Source: Casuarina equisetifolia (lineage: Eukaryota; Streptophyta; Magnoliopsida; Fagales; Casuarinaceae). Taken from it: a stretch of DNA of 64,000 bases. The notes under the pieces are model-generated. The model saw only the letters and a list, made by a program, of their open reading frames with translations, was not told the origin of the DNA and searched no databases. Made by a program: the position numbers and the translations under genes. The stretch covers positions 27,281,583 through 27,345,582 of the forward strand of contig CM052359.1 in the NCBI GenBank assembly GCA_028551475.1. Reading direction: 5' to 3'. Position 1 is the first letter of the stretch; every line of letters starts with the position of its first letter. Positions 1 to 12,500 of the stretch are shown here, one piece after another.

Positions 1-1428
1 AATGTTTTGAATGAGATTCTCTCGAATCCCTTAGAGTTCTTAAAATGATATATTTGCCAATTATTTTGCAGCTTTGTTTCCAACTCTTGTACTTGTTCTA
101 TCAAGTATGTTATCTTCTGCCCTTTATTACCTCTATTTTGTTTTATCCACTCTATCAATGCTTTTCTAACTTGCATACATCTCAACTAAAGGTGTATTCA
201 TGGCAAAGAGGTGGAATGCCCTCCATTGTTCTGTTACTAGTTGCATTGTTGAAGGTGCCTCCAACCATTGCCTTTAGAAACTAAAAGACCTAACTCCTTG
301 ACATATCAACTACAATATTGATAAATGTATGATTTGATAGTATTCTAATTATGGTAGCCTCCAAATTACATAGAACTTATCCAATCTTGCTCATATCCTT
401 TTGGCCTCCTGAACATTATTTGACTACGTGAAAGAAGAACCCAAATACCAACAATCACTCAATCCTTGTTGACAAAGAAAACTTTGAAATTTAGCACTAG
501 GAATTCTAGAATACAATTGTCCGCCCTTTTTCTTTTCTTGGAAGCAGAATTCCATGCACTACTAATATCACCAAAAGTATTTAGTTCACATGGTGACAAC
601 CTTAAGCCACATTAGTGTATTTTTGAATTAAGGTTGAGATTGATGACAATTATTTGGTTCGGCTCATTTACAATTGTATCTATTGTATCTTAATGAGCTA
701 GAATTTGAAGACGTAGTTGTGACATGAACATAGCCAAGCAACATTTTTTAAAGGTGATTGAATTAGATATAGTAAATTCAAAATAAAAATGATTAAATTG
801 TTAACATTTGAGAGTTGAACAAATAATCCTGCAGTTTGAAAATTCATCCATTCAATCATCCAAACAAATAACATTTATATCATTTGGTGTACAATAGATT
901 CTTTTGCTACATGTGCGTGTTCAACTTGATCAAGTTTTTGGTCAAATTTTCAATATGAAATTCTTGTCAAAATATCATGATTCCTTAGCCAATTGACTCC
1001 TTCGTAGCACTAGAATTATATACAATCAAAAAATTAGAGCTTGGCTTGCAGCATTCCCCCTTAATCCATCCAAAGCTTGACAAAACTCGTGGGAATAATA
1101 CTTTTGACCTATGCAGCTTCAAACTCAAATTTCTCCCAATTCTCGAAACCAATACACCCAAATAAACATTCCTTAGAAAGCTTAACTCCTAAACTATGGA
1201 ACCATCCAAATATGAGTTAAATCCATGGCTTACAGCCAAAGATACGTCCGTTCCAGGTCAACTGAAAAACACACCCTACACCCAGTCCATGCCCTATGCC
1301 CGCTCATCCCCGCGGACTCGATCCCAAACTTTCACCAAACGTTTATCCTTGGCCGTCGATAAGGCCCCAATCCAACGGTACAGTTTAAAACTTCAAAATC
1401 GCGTCAATCCGTGTCGCACTACTTTCCT
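1..1428. other. Intergenic, no gene recognised
   Basis: AT-rich sequence without a convincing coding region. On the minus strand at about 40-200 a short open stretch rich in Glu, Gln and Lys vaguely resembles the linker between endonuclease and reverse transcriptase of plant L1 LINEs, but it is too short to call. The short open frame at 1196-1471 overlaps the histone promoter and matches nothing I know. Confidence 0.5.
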
Positions 1429-1436
1429 CCAATCAG
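1429..1436 (+). promoter_or_regulatory. CCAAT box of the histone H1 gene
   Basis: CCAATCAG lies about 35 bp upstream of a clear TATA box and about 130 bp upstream of the H1 start codon. CCAAT boxes are common in histone promoters. A CGCGGACTCG stretch near 1312 is only loosely similar to the plant histone octamer CGCGGATC. Confidence 0.5.
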
Positions 1437-1464
1437 CGCTCACTATTTCCCTCGACCCTTCTGC

Positions 1465-1472
1465 TATATAAA
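1465..1472 (+). promoter_or_regulatory. TATA box of the histone H1 gene
   Basis: TATATAAA lies about 95 bp upstream of the ATG at 1566, placing transcription start near 1495-1500 and leaving a 5' UTR of about 65-70 bp. It is preceded by the CCAAT box. Confidence 0.7.
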
Positions 1473-1565
1473 TTTCTGCCCCATCCACCATTTTAACTCA
1501 TCTTTCTTCTACGCTCTGAATTCTCCACTTTTCAAAGGTCTAGCAGTTAAATCAGCCGACGCATT

Positions 1566-2410
1566 ATGGCCTCCGCTGCACATACCGTCCAATCCGCCGG
1601 TTCGGCGCCGGCTTCCAAAAAATCCAAGCCTAAAAAATCCTCTGGCCCAAACAAGTCCAAATCTGCTCCCTCCCACCCCCCTTTCCTCGTGGTATCTTTC
1701 TCTTGACGTTTTTTCTTTTTCTTTTTCCTTTTCCTTTTAATCTGAATCTGAATCTGAATCTGAATCTGAATTTGAATGAGTTTCTGTCGTTTTGGCTTCT
1801 GCAGATGATCACGGACGCGGTTGTGACGCTGAAGGAGAAGACGGGCTCAAGTCAGTACGCGATCACGAAGTTCATTGAAGAAAAACACAAGCAGTTGCCC
1901 TCCAGCTTTCGGAAACTACTGCTTTTTCATCTGAAGAAGCATGTGGCATCTGGTAAACTCGTCAAGGTCAAGAACTCCTTCAAGCTGCCGCCCACTCGCA
2001 CCGCTCCGATCAAGTTGGTTGGTACGAAGCCCAAGACAGTGGTCAAGTCCAAGTCCAAGGCCAAGTCCAAGCCGGAAATTGCCGCGAAGTCGAAGAAGGT
2101 TGCCGCAAAGCCAAAGCCGAAAGCTGCGGAGAAGTCAAAGCCAAAGCCGAAGGCAGCCTCCGCCAAGGCGAAAGTTGTAGCCAAGGCGAAAACAGCGGCG
2201 AAGCCCAAGGCGGCAGCAAAAGCAAAGCCGTCCAAGGTAGCGAGGACCTCTTCAAGGACGTCTCCAGGGAAGAGGACGGCACCGGCAAGAAAAGTAGTAG
2301 CTAAGCCAAAGACCGTGAAGTCTCCGGCGAAGAAAGCTGTGAAGCCAAAGAGCGTAAAGTCGCCGGTGAAGGGGAAGGCTCCGGCTCCGGCGAAGAAGGC
2401 TAAGAAGTAA
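1566..2410 (+). CDS. Linker histone H1
   Basis: Two exons, 1566-1691 and 1805-2410, with a GT..AG intron of 113 bp, give a 243-residue protein. H1 binds linker DNA at the nucleosome dyad and compacts chromatin. A short Lys/Ser/Pro-rich N-tail (1-36) is followed by the winged-helix globular domain (about 37-100), starting HPPFL and containing MITDAVVTLKEKTGSSQYAI and a KLVKVKNSFKLP end. A long Lys/Ala/Pro tail (about 105-243) carries CDK-type sites (TSPGK, SPAKK, SPVKG). Length fits plant H1. The intron interrupts the start of the globular domain, just after HPPFLV. An open frame starting at 1703 reads through the intron in phase, but the N-tail and HPPFL in exon 1 show the spliced form is right. 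CCAAT and TATA boxes precede it. The tail is GC-rich against AT-rich surroundings, as expected for Lys (AAG) and Ala codons. Confidence 0.93.
1741..1777 (+). repeat. CTGAAT hexanucleotide microsatellite in the H1 intron
   Basis: About six near-perfect copies of TCTGAA/CTGAAT follow a pyrimidine tract of CTTTTC-like units (about 1709-1738). Together they fill most of the 113-bp H1 intron upstream of the 3' splice site and probably serve as its polypyrimidine and branch region. Confidence 0.85.
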
Positions 2411-3340
2411 ACAGGATCTTAGAGCAGTGGCAGTCATGTAAATTGTTGGTTTAACCAGGGTAGTGTTAGTGTGACGCAAGGAAAATGACAGTTGGAATAC
2501 GAAGTAATTTTTTTTTTTATCCTTATTTTGTGTTTTAAGGTTTTCTACATTTAAATATATTGAGCTTGGCGTAGATAGGAGTACTATTGAGAATGCTTGC
2601 TTGTAATCGGCTTCGAAGTAACGGCCAAGTCATCTTTTCGTGACCATTTTTTTAGCTTTCGCTTTCAGCGGATAAAGCTGTCGTACACGTACGGATCCTA
2701 TCGTATTCATGACACGTTGATGGTCGTGGGAGGGCACATTGTACTGGCCTGGGAAGGGTTAATTTGGAATTTGACGTTTTCTTTTTTGGGGTGGATGATG
2801 ATGTGCTAACACGTGTCATCTGTGCGAAGATATTTGAGGACGTTAGGATTTGCTTATGGATATTTTGGTGCACTTTCGGCGCCTGGTCAGTGTAATTTTG
2901 GCTTCTTTATTTATTTATTTATTTTTTGTATAATTCTCAACTTACTGTTTTGGATGGTTAGAGAATATTGAATAAATTAGAGTTGGGCTTGTAAAGCAGT
3001 GCTTTCATCTTCCTTTTCCTTTTCGAGGCCAGGATGTCGGTTGGATTTCAAAGTAAAGCTGGTATCACTTCCTTTTTCTTCTCTGAAATTATCAGAGTCC
3101 AAGCTGCTGCTTTATCTAACCTAAAGAAGCTACAGATTTTAAATAAAATTCTCTTTTTAACCTTATATTGGGCCACGTTTGTCACATAAAATGGCCCACA
3201 TTCTTTTTCTACTTATGATACATTTTTTCAAGTGTAAAGACCGGTCATTATTTGAGTAACGGTAAATAGCGATCATGCCTATCGCGTATTCCCACAGCCT
3301 TCTTTTTTATCTTCCGCATTTTTCCATCACAATGCTACAG
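2411..3340. other. H1 3' UTR and intergenic DNA
   Basis: The first 150-200 bp is probably the H1 3' UTR; T-rich and AATATA-like signals lie near 2505-2560. The rest has no gene. A TTTA run occurs near 2908-2925. Sequence from about 3230 to 3349 may belong to the LTR of the copia fossil that follows. Confidence 0.5.
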
Positions 3341-3349
3341 ATTTCTTCA

Positions 3350-5000
3350 TGGTATCTAGAGCAGGACTAGATTGGCAGCTTTCTGCATTAGCTTCTTGGG
3401 ACCGTCGGGTGCCTTCATCTGCGATAACATTGGGGATTTTCTTCCAAGTTTCTTGACACAAGCTATTTACTCTCTTCCAATCCTTGGGGTATTTTAGTCC
3501 ATAAAGTTTCCTTGCCAGAAGTGTTGTACGTACTATGGTCTTCTCTTAAGCTTGCGTTTCATTTGTTAGCTCTTGCATTTTATATCGTTTCAGACTTTTG
3601 AGACAACTTTGACGACATCTCACCCGCCTTCTAAATGATTGTAGCTCCTTGACTTTATTGCTCTAAAAGATCGTCTCTTTTTACAACATACCCTCATCGT
3701 TCTCCCTGACCAAAATGCCAAAGGGTTTACACAATGAGAATGGATAGATTATGATGAAACCTTTTCTCTTGTAGTAAAATTAATGATTGTGAGATTAGTT
3801 ATTAAGATTGCCTCCATTAGAAACTAAAGCATTCATCAATTACATGTTCAAGACTTTTTTTTTACATGAAAACTTAATGGAAGAAGTCCATATCAAGCTT
3901 CCATGCAATACTTTGCACAAAGAGAAGAAGCTAGTATGTCGTATAAGAAAGTAATTATATGGATTGGAGAAAGCATCTAGTCAGTGCTATACCAAGTTCA
4001 TAGAGACTCTTCTTGCAATAGGTTTTCATCAATCCCTACATGATTGCCTTATTCACTAATCATGAAAAGGTTCAAACATTATCCTCATTTTTTAAGTTAA
4101 TAATATTTTAATTACAAGGAATAATCATTCTATCATCGTAGAATTCATCCAATATTTGAATTCCATCTTTCATATAAAAGACCTCGGTAAGTGTAGATAT
4201 TTTCTTGAGATAAAGATAGCACATTCACTCGAAAGCCTATATTTAAGTCAACAAAAGTATACATTAGAGATATGTTTAGAAGTTAGACTTGAGGGGTCAT
4301 CTAGTTATTACTCCCATGGAATAAAATGTTAAGTTGAACATGCCAAAATGTCATGCAAAAAATCCTAAAAGTTGAAATGATCCACTCCTTGAGAATTATG
4401 CTCCCTATTATAGATTGATTAGAAGACTATTGTATTTGACTCACACCATGCTAAATATAAGTTCCAATGTGCAACATCTTGATCAATTTTATTCGTGCTT
4501 CTAAGCAACTATACATGGATGTAGCCATAAAAGTTCTAAAATAACTCAAAGGGACTCAAACTATTCCTCTCTTGCTTGATGTTGTGGCAATGCATCACAA
4601 GTAACTACACCAAGCTAAGTGAATTTCTAGTGTCTTGGTTGAGCAAGAAACAACTTATGGTGTCTCAACTTTAGTTAAGTTAGAGTATAAAGCTAAGAGG
4701 TATATATAGTTTGCAAGATCATCTAGCTACTTAGATTATTTAGAGACCTTGGTGTCACCATTCCTCATCTAATTCCATTACATTACGATAATGAGGTAGT
4801 TAGACAAATAGCAACAAATTCCATTTCCATCGAAAAAGGAAGTACATTGAGATTGATTGTCATTTTATATAGAAAAAAAAAGTTAGAGAAGCATCACTAA
4901 AACCTAATATATAATACATGGGAATAGGTCAATGATTTCTTTACTAAAACTTTATGGAGTCCACAACATTATTATCTTTTATCTAACCTCGAAGTATTTA
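3350..5000 (+). mobile_element. Ty1/copia LTR-retrotransposon fossil
   Basis: TGGTATCTAGAGC at 3350 resembles a primer-binding site for initiator-Met tRNA, so a 5' LTR should end just before it. From about 3690 to 4960 the plus strand keeps, in order, recognisable copia pieces: the reverse transcriptase region (a DYDETFS-like motif, a YGLEKA-like motif), the DLG..YFLEIK region and the RNase H end. It is old, much shorter than a full copia element (about 5 kb), and thoroughly broken with many breaks. Integrase and gag were not recognised and no 3' LTR was delimited. Confidence 0.75.
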
Positions 5001-6551
5001 ATTTATTCAAATCTTTCGTTTGAAGATCCGCAAAGACGTGCAAATCTCTATCCCTGTAAAACGTCTTACCTCGGGAGAAATTAAAGAGCGACCGGCACAC
5101 AGACTATGTTTCTTGGGCGTGGTTACACCACACTTCTACCTATCTGCACATTACATAAGGGTACAATGAACCGTCATGAACTAGGAGCTAAGCAACGAGT
5201 TCCTTCCTAGACGAAAGCGTGAACCCTGCAATGATAAAACAAAAACGCCCCACGCTTCCCCTGTTTAGACAGAAATAGTGACTGTCTGCTTTACTAAGGA
5301 TATAACATTTACGTGGACTTTCTTAATCACCTTGACATTAATAAGCTTCCAAGTTCTATTGTTGCAGCTTCCAACAGAAGGAAGCAATGCTAATCATGAT
5401 AAAGTGTAGAGAGGTCTCTTATAGGGCAAGACAATTGTGAGACCCAGTAATATAATTTGAAATTGTGCAATGAAGAGGATGTGTGCATCAAAACGAACGA
5501 GACTCTGACCCTTTGCTTCTGTTTCTTTTGAGCGGGTGCATAAAAGTTGTGCAACTCACTGTAATGCCTAAGCTGGTAGAAACCTGTTGATGAAAAAGCT
5601 TACGAGTGAAATAATATTAAGAGTACAAAATGAGCTATTGAGCTGTTATGACAAACTCTGATATCCAAACTTGCAATATGTAAGCTGTCAGATTTTGCAT
5701 CGGTAAGACTTGTTTGCTTGAGGCAGAAGTGAACAGATTGTTTAGAGTGTGGACATCAGAGTTTGCTTCCAAGAAGCTAAACCCAGTAGCGTAAAAAGGC
5801 TGCTAGAAGAACTGCTGGGGTTTTTCTTTCTTTCTCTTCCATTTTTTTTTAAAAATTACTAAACTTAAAGGCTAATTTGACGGGGGAACAAAAGAAACCC
5901 TGTCGTTTCAACAGCATAATATCTGACAAAAGCCCTATACATTTATCACATCTGCTAAAGCCTTCCTCCAAAGCACACGTAACAATGCTTCATGCATTAT
6001 TTAAGAGTATAAAAAGTTTCCATTCTAGAAAATTCGTAATTTTTGACATTTTAACTTATATTTTACGTTGACCCTAAGCTGGTCTGAGCTCCACATAGTC
6101 GGCCTGAATTCTGGGATAAATGGGAGGCTAATGTGGAAATATCTCTTGCACCTGAAATCTGGTTGCCTACAAGTATCTTCCAGAAGTCTGAGCCAGCCAA
6201 TAAAGCTGCTGCGCGATAAGTTGCCATAACCCGTTCCCATTGCTCTTTTTGGCAGATGAATCACACAGACTATCCATCCACAGTTTGGGGTTCCTGGAGA
6301 TGGTCAGCCAGCATCTAAATCAACATCTTCTTTCTCAGATGCTCTGATTGACTGAACCTTGTACTGCTTCAGCCAATCTAATCATGCAGTAAATTGAACA
6401 ATACGAGTCAAATGACAGTCAACTAAATGTTGACCACAGACTCAAAACCTGAGAATATAGATTCTCTTCGTTTCTAGTAATCTTACGCCCAAGAACATAA
6501 TATCCATAACTTGCACTTACCAAACAAACATCCCCATGCTCTAGAACACCT
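5001..6551. other. Intergenic DNA and probable 3' UTR of the oxidoreductase
   Basis: No gene recognised. About 6000-6551 lies directly downstream, on the minus strand, of the oxidoreductase stop codon and may be its 3' UTR. The minus-strand open frame at 6025-6264 matches nothing known to me. Confidence 0.4.
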
Positions 6552-9500
6552 TCAAGAGGCAAGTTGATACGACCGTGCCTCTTTTACCTTTTCCTCGGGT
6601 TCCAGTCCTGGAAATTGTCCAATATCATGCCCTTCAAGTGGTTGGAATTCATTCTGTAAGCCAATAGCGAACTCCTCAGGACGTGTTGCACCCATCTGGA
6701 AATAATCTGCTATCTGCATGTAAAAGACCACTGATGTGTTCAATCACTTTGGTGGTACATTAAAGCTTGGATAAATCAAACCACAACCTCTACAGTTTTA
6801 AGTCCATAGGCTTTCAAATTTGCCAAAAATATAAAAGGAAACTTTTATTTCGTTTGGAGAAAATTATTGGCCCCATCATTACCTTCTACCGCATATGAAG
6901 TTATTCATATAAGCACAGAAAAGATAACTAAGATAGAGTAAAATAAAATAAAATTAAGAGGCACTTACGTGATTGGCAAGAGACATTCCACTTAAGGCTG
7001 CCGACTCTAGACTTGAACCAAGTAACCAATCACCACATATACCAGCCCTTCCGTGATGATCAAAAATGCAGGGGGTAGCAGGTGTATTAGTTGGAAGAGC
7101 TGCACCCCTGCAGAACTCCAGAATATATGACATAGATCCTAATCTTTGCCAAGGAATCCATCCAATTATTTCAAATTAAGAAAGAAAACCCTTTAAGCAT
7201 TCATATACAAGAACAAAATTAGGTCATATAGTCAAGCACAGCATTTAGAAAGAAACATTATACATGAGTATCAAAATATTAAACACTTTTATTTACCAAT
7301 TCATTGAGGGTCAGACTATGCAAGCACCTGGAAAGAAAAAAAGTGAAAAAACACAGCAAAGAGACAGATTTCACATTCATACAAGTGTAAAGGAAAGCAG
7401 ATATTGAAAATTTTGGTATATTCTAAATGGGGTTGATTCCCGACGTATGAGAATTGTTTCAGTTTACATAACGAGATGGCTGCAAAAGTTCAGCACAACA
7501 TTAATTTCATACAGGAAACTTTTCATCGACCAACATGCGTACCTTCCTCTTCCATATTCCATCGAAAGAATTGGAGTCAATTCAGATATTTTTTTCCCAA
7601 TCCAAATTCCTTCTCTTTTATCTTTCTCTAGATTACTTTTGCATTCGTCACTATTAATTTTTTTTCCTTTTCCATTTTTCTATTATTTAGAAATGAAACC
7701 AGGTGACAAAAGGAAAGGAAATGGAAGATAAATGAAAGGAGCCATACTGGAAAAACAGAAGAAACAAGCAATGACATATTAAGAATTGGACACGGGTACC
7801 TAGTGTGATATCATGATGGAGCATCTATGAAGCAACAAGTCATGTAGAGTGTAACCAGTCACTAGAAATACTGCTGGGTGGTTTCTCACCATAACTGAAC
7901 ACGGGTATAAAATGGGTTCTGAAGTGATCCTTTTTGTAAACCTAGCGCAGCTTCAATACCCTCAAGCATGCCTGCCTTGATCTTCTCCGCTGTGGCAGTT
8001 GGGATGTTTTCCTGATGATAAAAACTTTTCAAAGGGACTAAACAAAATGAAAATATTGAAACATTGGGTGCGCATAAACAATTATCTCAGCTAAGTTCTT
8101 ACAGACATACATAGAGAAAATATTAATTCTACACTTCTATTTATCTATCTATCTATATATATATACTCACATTCTTATCTTAGCTAAGTTCTTATAGACA
8201 TACATAGAGAACATATTAATTCCCTTCTATCTATATACATAATATAGATATATATGTGTAATTTTTATGACTTATTTTTGTTGCATATTAGCATATACTG
8301 CAGTTCGGTTTTATTGTTTTTATTACAATTTTATATGTCTGTAATAGGATTGTTTTGAGTTTTTTTTTTCTTTTTTTAAATATTTCTCTTTGTTCATACT
8401 ACTAGGAATCATATTAGGTATTGGATAAACATTTTACTTCTTTTTATTTAGTATACAGCTTACTATTTACTTTCAAATATCTGCATATTTATCACAAGTT
8501 AGTCGGGTATCTTGTCGCACCCTTTAGTCAACCTAAAATGTTAAATATCCTTATCACTCATTATGCATGGTTTTTCATTCATCATACTTCCTGAATTATC
8601 CTGTAAATATTTGGTATTATTAACCATACAACTTGTCACAACTTTAACTACCAGAAAATGTCCTACCATAAATTTGGCCACCCTAAGCTTTACATTCTTA
8701 GGTTCTTGCTTTTATATATTAAATAAATGGTGGATCTTAAGAGGCTTTCAGGTAATCCACAGCAATAAATTAAAAAGCATTAGAACATGAACAGAATAAC
8801 TGGATTTTCACCAATGATGTATCGTAATTTTTTGCTATTGGCGCCACTCCTTTCAAACTACGCGAGTAAACAGAAAGGAGCCCAACCCCAAGTCAGTAAA
8901 CCATCCCGCACCTCTCCTTCCTTTCCTGTCTCTTCTATTCCTCCACTACAAGTAGCTAGTTTCCAATTACTCAGAAAGACAAACACAGAATTGTTCATAA
9001 AAGCTTTTCTTAGGGACACTCATCTTATTACCTTCCACCATATAATCAGAACCTTTTACAATCCCAACAACCAACCCCAAGGGAAAAAACACAAACATAC
9101 AACTAGGCAACTAAAAGGATAGAATGCTTCATAAGTGAGTGAGCTCAAGGTACCATTAGAATATATATCATTGGTAGTTGATAACCTGAGATGTGTAACA
9201 GCTAGTCCTACTAACCAAAGCATGGATCCGGACACATAATTCTGGACGTCCTTGTTCAACCATGTTGATATTAGCCTTTACCTACTGTCATGTTCTGTAA
9301 TGCCTTTTGCCACAAGAAATCTTCATGAATTCTATCCCTATGATTGCAGCTAAGGATCCAGTCATACGAGAGAGAGGACTGACTGCATGTATTTAACTTA
9401 ATACTGACCTGTGGAACCTTGTTCCGCTTTCCATAAGCTGCAGTGCTCAAAAAGGTCCAACAGTGAGGACCACTACTTGGGGAGTGCAGAAGTTTCTTGG

Positions 9501-12500
9501 TATTGTTTGCCATCCATGATATAGAATCAATCCCTCTGACAAAAGCCCCTTCAAAACATGCATCACCTGGAATAGGAAGAGGATCCTCGAAAGCTGCAAG
9601 TAGGGCCCATATAGAACTTAACTCAAGCCTCTAGCAAGACAGACAGCATAATGCAAGAAACAGTCAGAGATAGCTCAATCATGGTTAAAAGCAGATAGAA
9701 GGGGAACATATTAGATTGTATCTTATAAACCAAACTGAGATGATTATGGGGCATTACTTTCATCTGTCTTGCAATTAGAGGCAAGCCTGATGGTGCAAGC
9801 AAGCGATTTGCACATTTTCCTGTGGTCAAAACACATTAATAGTAACAAAAAAACTGGTTTATGATATCAAAACTCAACTAAAATTATTTTGGAATGTTCT
9901 ATGGGATAGGAAGTATTCAGAAAATAGTCATTTTAGATCAATGGAGAACATCTAGATTTGATTATGCTACTGTAGTGTACTCTAGCTGGAAAGTTATATA
10001 TGGCTAGACATATTACAGCGAAACTTGCAATCCTAAGATAGGAGATGGGAAATGATATAGGGACATTCAGACACTATCATTAGACAGAAAATCATAGACC
10101 TGTTTTAGTAAAGACAACCACAATCAGCATGGACAGAATCATGTTAATGCTTGGGAAGACCATAACCAAGCCGACCACTACCACACCCCCATCCCCCCAT
10201 CGCCTCCCCAAAAGAAAGAGCATTTCCCTCTCTCCCTTCCCTCAAACGAATGCTAAAATATATAAGATACTCTTCTTGCCATAGCAGAAGCCAACTCTTC
10301 TTTCCATATATAAGATGCAATATCAATGAATAATTAGAACCTTCATATTGTGAACATACTATATTCAAGGTAAAAATTAAACTTAACAAGTAATAATGGA
10401 GACGCTTACTTACCATTATGTGCAATAACAATCGCATCAAACACTCCCTGAGGTTTTCCATTTTCACTCAAGTGCCACATCCCATTAAATGGTTCAATTT
10501 TACTTATCCAGCAAGGCCTCACCACATTAACCTTACAAGTCTGCCAAAGAGTGTCAATAACTGATTAGCTATGGCAAAGGTACAGCAGGACAAAAAAAAT
10601 CCTGAGGAAAAGGAATTATAGAATACTATAAAATTTCAAATAGTTCAAAAATTGTAACATTTTGTCACACTTCCAATGCTTCATAAGCAAACCTAAATAG
10701 GTGATGTTAGGACAATGTTTATAAAACAAAAAGAATTTTGGTGATGACCGAAAAAGAGATTTCAAAACCAAAAGACTTGTTGCTATTTCTGCAGAATTAA
10801 ATTGTTTATCATGTATTGTTGTGTGCCAAAGAATAAAAGAGAACTCAAACCAAGATTATGCATGAAGAGAAACGACTATTCAGGGTATACAGATGTCTTA
10901 TTGGATTACAAGATGTGTTATATTTCACTAAGCCAACATTGATAAAACACTATGCATAAATAACCCATCCTTCTAGAATAAAACAAGTATGAATAAAAAT
11001 ATTCTACACCTAGTATCGTTTCAGAAAAATATTTACATTCCAGCTTTCTTTATAAAGTAATAGAGGGTTTATTCTGAATTGTTATCATACGTCTACCAGA
11101 TTATTGATATTACTTGAATGAGAAACATATATCATTAGTATGGATAACTTTTATTGACATACTGTGTTGCCTTTGGTGCTCCCTGATTTCAAAATGGAGT
11201 GCGGCTGCATTTTTCCCACCCAACAAAATGATGTGTTTTCTTCATTTCTCGTGTTTTGCTCGTGGTTCAGTGCTGATGTATTTCTCTCATTTAAGAAAAC
11301 AACGTGCTTTGTTGGTTCTTCAAAACAGGGTGTTTCAAGCATGGTTCACTTCACAAGACAACGTGATTTGTTCATGCTTCAAAATAGGGTGTCATACTTC
11401 GCAGCTCACTCAACACAACAGTATGTTTTGTTCGTGCTTTGTAACGGAGCTTCATGCGTTGTGGTTCGCTAAACAAAACAATATGTTACGTTCATACTTT
11501 CACAACCAGGAGTCATGATTTGTGGTTCACTTGACAAAAAGAAGCATTTTGTGAAAATGGGGGACACAATCCCTCATCTCTTCAATTCAAATTCAGCTCG
11601 ATCTAGTCTGCCAAAAGGCAGAAGCTAGGTTCCAATCTTACAGCTACTCTTGTACTTTCACTGGAAGCATTGGACCTCATTCTGTGTCACCAACACTCAA
11701 AATTTCAAATGGGAAGACAATGAACAAAAACTATACCGATTGAAGGGGATGCGGAGGAAGGTAGCAGGTTTTATTTTTAAGCAAAACAATAATTCTTACA
11801 TGTGATTCCAATTCTCAGAGAAAAAGCTACCTATTTTATCTCTTGTTTTTGAAAATACAATCAAGTACTGTGATATAACTAAAATACTCGAACTATTAGA
11901 GTGGTTTCTTGTTATACACAAAAAAGCAGGAAATTTAGGGTTTTCATAGAGAACTCTATTCTGTCAATTTAAGCATAAGGTACATTATCTTAGCTTGTTA
12001 TTCAGAAAATTACATGCTAAAGGCATGGAAATATGGTGGGCTTTTGGGTGAGAAGAACATGTTAGTGTAAGGAGATTGGAAATCCCTAGTAATCCTTGTG
12101 CGGATTGTGTTCAATGGAGAGACTATAACCGGTTAGGTTAGAGGGATAGTGCATGAAGATGCCAAAGAAAATTGGTCTCAACCACTTAAAATTGTGTGGT
12201 ATTCTCTCTATAATCTTATTCTCGTGATTGCTTATTTTACTGCCCGGGATGTTGGAATTGTCGCCTACAACATAGTTATTACTCATGATCTGATAGAAAT
12301 AACATCACTCCTTAATCAAACCCGAAGCAATCCAAGTCTTAAACATTTTTATTGTCGACTATTGTAATAAACACTTTGAAACTGTTGCGATACCATATTA
12401 ACAGCTTCAAAGAAAACAACATGTTCCCACTTTTCTAACAGGTGGTTCTACCATAATCACCATTATGTACTGTAGTCAATCCATGCATCTAAAGCAACCA

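Noticed and set aside
1703-1804. Alternative N-terminus of histone H1 starting at 1703
   Set aside because: The stretch is intronic repeat (poly Asn-Leu); the spliced exon 1 supplies a normal H1 N-tail and HPPFL motif.
11114-11518. 134-codon open frame in intron 2 of the oxidoreductase
   Set aside because: It is produced by the 60-bp tandem repeat, whose period keeps several frames open; no family resemblance.
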